This document shows positions 57,612 to 64,000 of a stretch of 64,000 bases of DNA, piece after piece; positions within the stretch are counted from its first letter, which is position 1; every line of letters begins with the position of its first letter. The stretch is taken from positions 3,224,001 to 3,288,000 of the forward strand of contig NZ_CP072014.1 of NCBI RefSeq assembly GCF_017603825.1, given 5' to 3'. Source of the stretch: Arthrobacter crystallopoietes (GTDB taxonomy: Bacteria > Actinomycetota > Actinomycetes > Actinomycetales > Micrococcaceae). The translations under genes and the position numbers were made by a program. The notes below the pieces were generated by a model. That model ran no database searches. It was given only the letters and a program-made list of their open reading frames with translations, and was not told the origin of the DNA.

Positions 57612-58315
57612 TCTCCGAGGGCGGCGGCGACTGTGCTGGGCATCGTCGCCGCCCTGACTCGGGGAGCTTAGCCGGGGGAGTGCTGGTGCAACGCCGCCCG
57701 CCAGCCATCCGCGCTAACAGTCCAGGCCGGTATCAGGCCGCCCTCCAACCTGTTGTCCTGCTAAACACGTCTCGTAAAGCTGCTCAGCAGATCCTGGAGT
57801 CAAAGCGGGCCACAGGACCTGTAAAGTCCAACGACGGCGACGGCGGGCATACAAGGGGTGGTGCACTAGTTATGTCAAGTTGTGCTGATCTGGGGTTGGC
57901 TAAGTCAGCACGCATGGAGTGAAGCCCTACGATGCGACAGCAGTCCAGGAGATTGCCCCGAGCATGCATGGCGGCATCCCATAAAAGCCGGCCCAATCAA
58001 CATCTTCAAGATTCTGCAGGTTTATGCGCTGAAAACCACCGCGGGCAGAAATACGCTCATGCAGAGTAAAGACATCAATCGTCGTCGTCGGCGGATTGCA
58101 CGAACCGCACCGTGGATAGCACCAGCAAAGGTACCGTTAAAGGGTCGCCGTCGATGGAACCGAAGTTCTCAACCGCATCGCCCATGAAACCCCGAGCAAC
58201 GCTGAATGCGCCACTCCTGGCCGCGCAAATAAAACGCCGATAATCTACATTATGTCAAGTTGGGCATTGGCTAAGTCAAGTTGGGCATTGGCTAATGCGA
58301 TCACTTACGCTCCCC
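57612..58315. mobile_element. Gene-free gap with direct repeats, possible insertion-sequence scar
   Basis: After a GC-rich stem following the UvrA-like gene (57618-57655), no coherent coding frame is visible. Two stretches share TATGTCAAGTTG and TTGGCTAAGTCA in the same orientation (57871-57908 and 58251-58280). At 58254-58295 a 21-bp unit (GTCAAGTTGGGCATTGGCTAA) occurs twice in tandem. A GTGCTGA/TCAGCAC inverted pair lies at 57882-57910. Such repeated ends are known from IS21-type elements, but no transposase fragment could be recognised. Confidence 0.35.
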
Positions 58316-59020
58316 CTAGTGCTCCCAAACAGTTCTCGATGATCGACGAGAAATTCTGCCGCTTTGGAGACGCATCCGCAGGATCTCCACGCCCGGGCCA
58401 TCGAGCTCGTCGAGATAAACATCGCGCCCGGCCATGCCCATCACCAGGGCAAGGGTTGAGCCGGTCACTAGTGGGCCGCTACCCGCGGCGAACAGCCCGT
58501 CAACAGCGCGCAACTGCAGACCGGCGACGTGCGTCCGGCTGGCAACGGTAAAGTCGCGGCGGGCAAAAAAATCGGCCACGGGTGTCAGCGCCTCGACACT
58601 CGGTGCGCGCTGAATCCCCAGGGGCTGGCGGATGTCTTGGGCGTGCACGACGACCTCACCAAGGTACGCAGGTATATGTCCTGAGGGTGCCGTTGTACTT
58701 TTGAAGACGGTATGGAACAGGTCCAGCGTTTCTGCCGGTGTCTGACCGCGCCGCTCGCTCAATCGACGCTGGTTATGCACGTAGGGACGGAAGCACGCGC
58801 CGAGCATACTGCGATACCACCGCCACTGGTTCAAGCTGGCCGCGGCCGTGAGGTGGGCCACGACGTGCTCGACATCCCAGTTCCCGCACAAAGTGCAGTG
58901 CCTCCACTGCTCTGCGCTGAGGCTTGAGAGGTCTTCCGCCAGGGCGGCTCGCTCGGCATGCGCCAACGCCCAGAGCCGATCGTTCTGCCATCGCGTCGTG
59001 ACGCTGCCTCCACTCGTCAC
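58316..59020 (-). CDS. Maleylpyruvate isomerase/DinB-type mycothiol-dependent protein 1
   Basis: 234 residues of the MDMPI_N (DinB-like four-helix) family. [19 protein letters not shown] and the WDVEHVVAHLTAAASLNQW stretch supply the metal-binding His residues. VVVHAQDIRQPLG adds the third. The C-terminal half resembles an SCP-2/MDMPI_C-type module (LQLRAVDGLFAAGSGP). Members use or are expected to use mycothiol. Its ATG overlaps the stop of the paralogue upstream (59017-59020). Confidence 0.85.
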   Translation of the reverse strand: MTSGGSVTTRWQNDRLWALAHAERAALAEDLSSLSAEQWRHCTLCGNWDVEHVVAHLTAAASLNQWRWYRSMLGACFRPYVHNQRRLSERRGQTPAETLDLFHTVFKSTTAPSGHIPAYLGEVVVHAQDIRQPLGIQRAPSVEALTPVADFFARRDFTVASRTHVAGLQLRAVDGLFAAGSGPLVTGSTLALVMGMAGRDVYLDELDGPGVEILRMRLQSGRISRRSSRTVWEH

Positions 59021-59688
59021 CGGTCACCTGATTCATGCGTTGATGACGTGCCCGCCGCCGCCGCGACCAGTCGGGATGCACCGGTTCCTTTGAGCCTCTC
59101 CCGCGGTACCAGGCGCCCGGAGACTGCCAGCAGCAGGTCGATGGAGTCGGCGTCGACGCCGGCACCCTGCCCCCAGCTCCCGCCAGTCTTCCTGTCGGTC
59201 AGTCGCAATCCTGCTACCCGTTCGCGTCCACCTCCAAAGGAGACAGGGGTGCGCAGTTGGTAGGCCAAGGCTTGGGCGACGGCCATTTCGGGGTAGTTTC
59301 CGGCAATCCACAGGGGACGGCGTATATCCTCTCCGTGCACGATAGCCTCGACCAGACGTGATGCGAGGTTCGCCCGCGGTGTGCGCCTGAGGACTGCAGC
59401 TTCCCGTAGCGCGGCGAATGTGTCCTGCGGCTCCTCCCGCTTCACTCGGGCAGTGCCGTTCTCATTTGCCAGGTCGAAGTCCATGCGGGCGATAAGCAGG
59501 TCACGAACGAAGGAGATCCGGCCGGTCAGTGCCGTATCGACCAGGTGCGCGAGGACATCGTGGATATCCCATCCCGGGCAGAGAGAGGAGACGCGCCACT
59601 GTTCGTCGCCCAGCTCAGAAAGATCAGCCGCGAGCCGCCGCCTTTCGGCATGCACAAGTTGCCAGATCGCTGCCGCTGACTTGCGCAT
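59017..59688 (-). CDS. Maleylpyruvate isomerase/DinB-type mycothiol-dependent protein 2
   Basis: 223 residues, same family and layout as the following gene: LVHAERRRLAADLSELGDEQW, CPGWDIHDVLAHLVDTAL, EAIVHGEDIRRPLW. The C-terminal part has RVAGLRLTDRKTG and DLLLAVSGRLVPRERLKG. Clearly a tandem duplicate that has diverged well below identity. Both should be co-translated, possibly as two members of one detoxification step. Confidence 0.85.
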   Translation of the reverse strand: MRKSAAAIWQLVHAERRRLAADLSELGDEQWRVSSLCPGWDIHDVLAHLVDTALTGRISFVRDLLIARMDFDLANENGTARVKREEPQDTFAALREAAVLRRTPRANLASRLVEAIVHGEDIRRPLWIAGNYPEMAVAQALAYQLRTPVSFGGGRERVAGLRLTDRKTGGSWGQGAGVDADSIDLLLAVSGRLVPRERLKGTGASRLVAAAAGTSSTHESGDR

Positions 59689-60485
59689 GTTGGCTCCATC
59701 TCGAAAGGGTTTGGGAGATCACCACTCCTTGGCACTCTAATACTGAAGCGGCCTGCCGAGGAAGGCACATGCCTCGTCCGCACTTGCCCGAAGACAAAGG
59801 TCCCGCTCAAGCAAACCTACAATCTCCGAAACAAGCACCGCTTCGCCAACAACTAGTCGCTGGTCCCCCATTTCCCTATGGCACTGCCCGCGAATGCGCC
59901 CACTCGAGCCCTTGCGGGCAAGGGTCGATCCTTACTCCGCTCCCCGTGCTCCCGGATGGTGCCGCCGGGTCACGCGTGACGATCGCGGCGGGAGGCCTGC
60001 CCGCTTTCACACGGTCGGGTGATGCACTGTCCTCTGCGTCACGCTTAAAGGACGACGAAGGCAAGGCTAGCGGCCTCTGTGTCCCGTGCCCAGAACTCTA
60101 CGGACGCCGATGTCTAGGCCTCATGGCGGTCTCCCCCAACGGCTGCATGACCGGCATGTTAGGTCGTAGTTTTGCCACGCTCCATGTTCGCTTGCGCTGC
60201 ATGCAAGGGGGTCTAGGAGGCATTCGACGGCGTTGGCTCCGCTTGCCAGGTGGCAGTCCCCCGCCTCAGGATTGTCCGCGGCAGCCTTCGCGCCAGGGCC
60301 AGGCGGGTAAGTTCCAGCCCTCGATATTCCGTGCCAAACAGCGCCTATCATTCGACGGCGCGCGAGCCGTAAACTGGCGTTGTCGCGGGCAATGACGCCG
60401 GCCACTACTCTGTCCACCACCTCTTGACAGACAATTGGCGGCGGCCTCCCCGCCGCGCGCGTCGTTTCCCGACGAAGGAGTCGTT
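59689..60485. other. 797-bp gap without a supportable gene
   Basis: Several open frames of 60-290 codons exist on both strands, but none has a ribosome site, family motif or protein-like composition through its length. A reverse frame at 60121-60420 is protein-like for about 40 codons (VVAGVIARDNASLRLARR) then degrades, so a decayed gene is possible. The upstream region of the MFS gene should contain its promoter. Confidence 0.5.
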
Positions 60486-61850
60486 ATGAACAGCAGATCG
60501 ACAGGCACCGCGCGCATGACCCCTCAACAGCGCAGGGTGGCAGGGGCCACCATGATTGGCACAACGGTAGAGTGGTACGACTACTTCATCTACGCCAACG
60601 CCGCCGCCTTGGTCCTTGCCCCGCTGTTCTTCTCCCCGCTGCAGGGGACGATGGCTTCGATCGTCTCATTCGCCACCGTGGGCATCAGCTTTCTGTTCCG
60701 CCCCCTCGGAGCCGTCATCATGGGTCGCGTGGGTGACCGATACGGCCGCCGGGTAGTGCTGATCATCACCTTGATCCTCATGGGCTTGGGGACCACCCTC
60801 ATCGGCGTCCTGCCCACCTACGCCACAATCGGGGTGTGGGCCCCGATCCTGCTGGTGATCTTGCGCATCATCCAGGGATTCTCCGCCGGTGGCGAATGGG
60901 GCGGGGCGGCGCTGATGGCTGTCGAACATGCCCCGGCCGAACACCGCGGCAAGTTCGGGGCCTTTCCGCAGCTGGGCGTTCCCGCAGGGATGCTCCTGGC
61001 CTCCGGGGTCACGGCCGTCTTCGCCGCCGCACTCACCGACGAACAGTTCCTGGCCTGGGGCTGGCGGGTGCCGTTCCTGCTGAGCTTCGTGCTGATCCTG
61101 ATCGGCCACTACATCCGCACCCGGGTCGAGGAGTCTCCGGTGTTCCATGAACTGGAGGCCACGAAACAGACCGAGACCGCGCCGTTGTCCACACTCTTCC
61201 GCCACCATCCGAAGAAGGTCGTCCAAGCCACGCTCATCTTCATGGGCAATAATGCTGCTGGCTACATGCTCACCGGCGGCTTTATCCTGGGCTACGCCAC
61301 AACGCAACTGGACTTGAACGCCGACGCCATCCTCAACATCATCACCCTCGGCTCGGTGGCCTGGCTGATCTCAACCTGGGTCTCCGGGGTAGTCTCCGAT
61401 CGCATCGGCCGGCGCAAGATGTACATCATCGGATGGGCCTGCATGCTCGCCTGGCTGTACCCGCTCTTCCTGCTCATCGACACCGGCGAGTTGAGCCTCG
61501 TCGTCGTTTCCTTGGTGGTTTTCGGCGCGGTCATGGGACTGTCCTACGGACCGCTGCCGGCCCTGTACGCCGAGCTGTTCCCGGCCCGGATCCGGCTCAG
61601 CGGCGCCTCCATCAGCTACGCGATGGGGGCGGTGCTCGGCGGGGCCTTCGCCCCCACGATCGCCACCGCACTGGTGGGCACGTTCAACACCACGGTCGCC
61701 GTCTCGACGTACCTATTCCTGCTCGTGGCGGCCTCGCTGATCGCCACCCTGACGCTGAAGGACCGCACCGGGTCCAACCTCTATCCGCCGGACAGCGAGC
61801 TGCAGCCGCTGGAGGACGACGAAACCCCTGGACCCACCCACAACCTCTAA
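60486..61850 (+). CDS. MFS transporter, metabolite:H+ symporter (MHS) type
   Basis: 454 residues from ATG 60486 with GAAGGAG 6 bases upstream. Twelve predicted helices. The first has TTVEWYDYFIYANAAALVL; the inter-helix MFS motif is GRVGDRYGRRVVL; QGFSAGGEWGGAALMAVEHAP is diagnostic of the MHS group (ProP/ShiA/KgtP relatives). The second-half MFS motif is VSDRIGRRKMY. Probably a proton-coupled carrier of an organic acid or compatible solute. No linked catabolic genes. Confidence 0.92.
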   Translation: MNSRSTGTARMTPQQRRVAGATMIGTTVEWYDYFIYANAAALVLAPLFFSPLQGTMASIVSFATVGISFLFRPLGAVIMGRVGDRYGRRVVLIITLILMGLGTTLIGVLPTYATIGVWAPILLVILRIIQGFSAGGEWGGAALMAVEHAPAEHRGKFGAFPQLGVPAGMLLASGVTAVFAAALTDEQFLAWGWRVPFLLSFVLILIGHYIRTRVEESPVFHELEATKQTETAPLSTLFRHHPKKVVQATLIFMGNNAAGYMLTGGFILGYATTQLDLNADAILNIITLGSVAWLISTWVSGVVSDRIGRRKMYIIGWACMLAWLYPLFLLIDTGELSLVVVSLVVFGAVMGLSYGPLPALYAELFPARIRLSGASISYAMGAVLGGAFAPTIATALVGTFNTTVAVSTYLFLLVAASLIATLTLKDRTGSNLYPPDSELQPLEDDETPGPTHNL

Positions 61851-61957
61851 CTATACGACGTCGCTTGGTCCGCAGTGCCCTGGATTGGCGACCGATCAGA
61901 TTTGTCATCCAACCCGTCAGCTAGTGGGCGGACGGGCGGCATTCGGCTCGCGTGCTG

Positions 61958-62434
61958 TCATTGAGACGGCTGGCCAGGCACTCCCTCTGTTGATTGCCTC
62001 TCCCCCGTGCCGTGAGGCGCCGTGGTTTCGTCCACGTGCTGTTTGAGCGTCTGCAGGTGATATGCCCACCCCACGCGATGATCGGCTGCAAGCGACTCTC
62101 CATCAGATAGCGCAGCGAACCCTGATTCACTGAGGCAGATCCGTGCGCCCGCTCCGTCTGAGTCAAAGGTGCACTCGACAGTGGTCGGACGTTCCCATTC
62201 GCTCTCACGCCATGAAAAGACGAGCCGACGCCCTTCCACCACGTCTTCGACCACTCCAGTGGCCTCAAACGAAACGCCGTCCATTTCCCAGCGCTCCGTC
62301 AGCAGCGAGCCGGCAACCGGCCAGAAGTCCATCTCCGGCCACCACTGGCCTTTTTCATGCACGAACACTGTCCACGCATGCGCAACCGAGCAGCTAAGCA
62401 AGACTTCTGCCTGAATGCGGTCGAGGGCGGTCAT
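61958..62434 (-). CDS. AHSA1-type SRPBCC domain protein
   Basis: 158 residues. The helix-grip fold is visible: VLLSCSVAHAWTVFVHEKGQ, RWEMDGVSFEATGVVEDVVEG, RLVFSWRESEWERPTTVE, and the C-terminal helix AYHLQTLKQHVDE. It is similar in fold class but not in sequence to the protein at 866-1663. Ligand unknown. Confidence 0.82.
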   Translation of the reverse strand: MTALDRIQAEVLLSCSVAHAWTVFVHEKGQWWPEMDFWPVAGSLLTERWEMDGVSFEATGVVEDVVEGRRLVFSWRESEWERPTTVECTFDSDGAGARICLSESGFAALSDGESLAADHRVGWAYHLQTLKQHVDETTAPHGTGERQSTEGVPGQPSQ

Positions 62435-62539
62435 GTGCCTGTTATGTCATACGTCCGGTTCAACCGCAATGGCTCCGGCTCCCCCGCTTGTCGAATCCGG
62501 CCCCACAGGCGGCAGCGATGCCGGGCGGCCTTGCGCCTC

Positions 62540-63064
62540 CTACCGGAGCAATACGGCGATTCCGCTGGCAGCCGCTGCCCAGAGCACGCTGGCGAAGGTT
62601 CCCAGAATGAACCGCTCCGCAGCGCCGGACTGGCCGAGTTCGGAGTATCGGCCGAGGCCTTTCACCGCCAGTACTACCGCCAGTCCCTCTGGCCAACCAG
62701 CCAGCAGCGTGACGGAGATGCCTGTCCGTTCCAGCACGCCGATCCAAGCACCCCCTCGAAGGACAGGCTCCTTCTCAGCTTTCTCCCGGTTCTCCGGATG
62801 TAAGGCATTGAAGGACAGGGTGAGGATACTGACAGTCAGTGGCCCGCCGCCCAGCGCGGCGACGGCCACGGCAAATGCATAGACGCCGGCTCCCAGACCA
62901 CCCCCGCTGATGCTGGCAAGCAATGCCGCTACTCCCATCCAGAGAAGCGAAATAGCACTGAGTGAATACAAGCGGGCGTTCCCATTGCCGCGGAACCGCT
63001 CCCCATACATCGGAACCGCTATGAGGGCAGCCAGACACAGCAGAATCAGACTGGCAAGACTCAC
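62540..63064 (-). CDS. Membrane protein paired with SatD-like regulator (DUF3307-like)
   Basis: 174 residues from a GTG at 63064 overlapping the upstream stop; a longer upstream frame exists but lies inside the preceding gene. Four to five helices: LASLILLCLAALIAVPMYG, LYSLSAISLLWMGVAALLA, and the C-terminal GVLERTGISVTLLAGWPEGL, AVKGLGRYSELG, AERFILGTFASVLWAAAAS. The last segments resemble DUF3307-type proteins often encoded beside SatD. Role unknown. Confidence 0.72.
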   Translation of the reverse strand: MSLASLILLCLAALIAVPMYGERFRGNGNARLYSLSAISLLWMGVAALLASISGGGLGAGVYAFAVAVAALGGGPLTVSILTLSFNALHPENREKAEKEPVLRGGAWIGVLERTGISVTLLAGWPEGLAVVLAVKGLGRYSELGQSGAAERFILGTFASVLWAAAASGIAVLLR

Positions 63065-63648
63065 AGATCCGCACCTTCCAGAAGGGACTCTGCGACCGCT
63101 TGGACCCTTCTCGATTCCTGCCACAACCCGCTCTGGAGCCTGCTGGAGACGGCTTGCTGGCTAATCCCCAGCTGACGGGCAATCTGCTGCTGCGTCAGGC
63201 CTTGGTCGCTCAGAACACCCGCCTCCACTGACATGGCACTGCGCTTTCGCGCCACGGAGACCAGCAACTGCAGTAAGGCCTCCGCCTGTGCAGCCATAGG
63301 GCTCTGACCCGAAACGGCGATATTGCCGGATGCATTCTTAGCAGCCGTCACTGCCGTGCGCGCCCGCTCGAATGCCTCCCCTGAGGCAGCGCGAGTATTG
63401 TCTGGCAAAGGCTTTCGAACTTCCCCAATACCGATACCAACGCTCCAATGCCCACTGATGGCCAGCTCCATCGCGATGCTCAAGGCGACGGAAGCATCAT
63501 CAATAAGACTTTGCATCTCATCGCCTGCCGTTCGGTCAAACGGGAGAATCAACGGCCGTAAGGCGTCGTTGTTAAGGTCATTCATCACCGGCCCAACGAG
63601 GTCCTCCCGGGTCCTGGACTTACGCTGATCAACGGTCAGTACGTACAC
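63061..63648 (-). CDS. SatD-like helix-turn-helix protein
   Basis: 195 residues from a GTG at 63648 (GGATATCGTGTT before it). The start YVLTVDQRKSRTREDLVGP is typical of the SatD family. The C-terminus holds a helix-turn-helix (GLTQQQIARQLGISQQAVS) after a helical middle region (AFERARTAVTAAKNA). An upstream in-frame extension to 63774 is not protein-like. GTGA overlap with the membrane protein gene suggests strict co-expression. Function not established. Confidence 0.78.
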   Translation of the reverse strand: MYVLTVDQRKSRTREDLVGPVMNDLNNDALRPLILPFDRTAGDEMQSLIDDASVALSIAMELAISGHWSVGIGIGEVRKPLPDNTRAASGEAFERARTAVTAAKNASGNIAVSGQSPMAAQAEALLQLLVSVARKRSAMSVEAGVLSDQGLTQQQIARQLGISQQAVSSRLQSGLWQESRRVQAVAESLLEGADL

Positions 63649-63707
63649 AACACGATATCCTTGTGAGCATATAAACAATGCTACAGATTTGTTCGATCGT
63701 GGACAAG

Positions 63708-64000
63708 TCATGGCATCTGTTGACTTACCAAGCCGATGGTGTTGCCTTCGGAGTCCTTGACGAAAGCCATCCATTCATCGCTGCCGGCAGGACCCAGCGT
63801 CCCTTCCTCATGCTGGAAGATCAGCTGCGGCTCCTCCACTACTTCAACTCCGGCGCCCTTCAGCCTTGCAATTTCCGAGTGGACATCAGGTACCTGCAAA
63901 TAGAGGAGGGCGGAAGGGGCTCCCCTTTCGAGGAGTAATCTGACGCCGTCGAGCATGAAAAAGACCAGTCCCGGCGGGTCAAAAACGGCGGTTGCCTCCT
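63708..64000 (-). CDS. VOC (glyoxalase/bleomycin-resistance) family protein, N-terminus beyond window
   Basis: The reverse strand is open through the window edge, so the N-terminus is missing. The visible 97 residues carry a VOC half: FDPPGLVFFMLDGVRLLLER, LYLQVPDVHSEIARLKGAGV, and the C-terminal AFVKDSEGNTIGLVSQ, whose DxxGN context is typical of the metal-binding Glu/Asp turn. Substrate unknown. Confidence 0.8.
   Translation of the reverse strand, partial: EATAVFDPPGLVFFMLDGVRLLLERGAPSALLYLQVPDVHSEIARLKGAGVEVVEEPQLIFQHEEGTLGPAGSDEWMAFVKDSEGNTIGLVSQQMP

Noticed and set aside
59529-60395. 288-codon plus-strand ORF in the gap before the MFS gene
   Set aside because: It starts inside the MDMPI-type gene on the other strand, has no motif or ribosome site and a composition typical of non-coding high-GC DNA.

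Overview
The window looks like chromosome of a high-GC actinobacterium of the order Micrococcales, probably Arthrobacter-like. The evidence is a complete Pup-proteasome locus with a fused PafBC regulator, a mycothiol ligase (MshC), two putative mycothiol-dependent enzymes, RbpA, a polyprenol-phosphate-mannose synthase, frequent GTG/TTG starts and many ATGA/GTGA gene overlaps. I ran no database search; family calls come from motifs and gene order.

Left part (1-20 kb), accessory in character. It holds a partial membrane hydrolase, an SRPBCC protein, several tiny ORFs, two paralogous PGPGW membrane proteins and a three-copy repeat with a conserved, covarying hairpin. At its centre is a six-gene operon (3540-13815). 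An SbnA-like and an SbnB-like enzyme should make L-2,3-diaminopropionate (Dap). A stand-alone adenylation-thiolation protein should activate an amino acid. A 1106-residue protein carries four tandem thiolation domains fused to a membrane and hexapeptide-repeat region like the C-terminal part of epsilon-poly-lysine synthetase (Pls). A SyrP-like oxygenase and a LuxE-like acyl-protein synthetase complete the set. I infer a split Pls-type synthetase for a Dap-containing oligo- or polyamide. Beyond it lie a secreted endonuclease-like operon on the minus strand and a tRNA-Leu(GAG) that may bound the accessory region.

Middle part (20-55 kb), conserved core. In order: M20 peptidase, acyl-CoA dehydrogenase, aldo/keto reductase, uppP, mshC, PAC2 protein, HAD hydrolase, site-2 protease, then trmI-arc-dop-pup-prcB-prcA-pafA-FKBP-FKBP-pafBC-tatA-tatC-Ski2-like helicase. 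After this come an amidohydrolase, the mannosyltransferase, rbpA, an SPFH/NfeD pair, an rRNA methyltransferase, an S9 peptidase and peptide deformylase.

Right part (55-64 kb), again more variable. It contains a short UvrA paralogue, a possible insertion-sequence scar with direct repeats, two overlapping MDMPI-type genes, an MFS transporter, an AHSA1-type SRPBCC protein, a SatD-like/membrane-protein pair and a VOC protein cut by the window edge.
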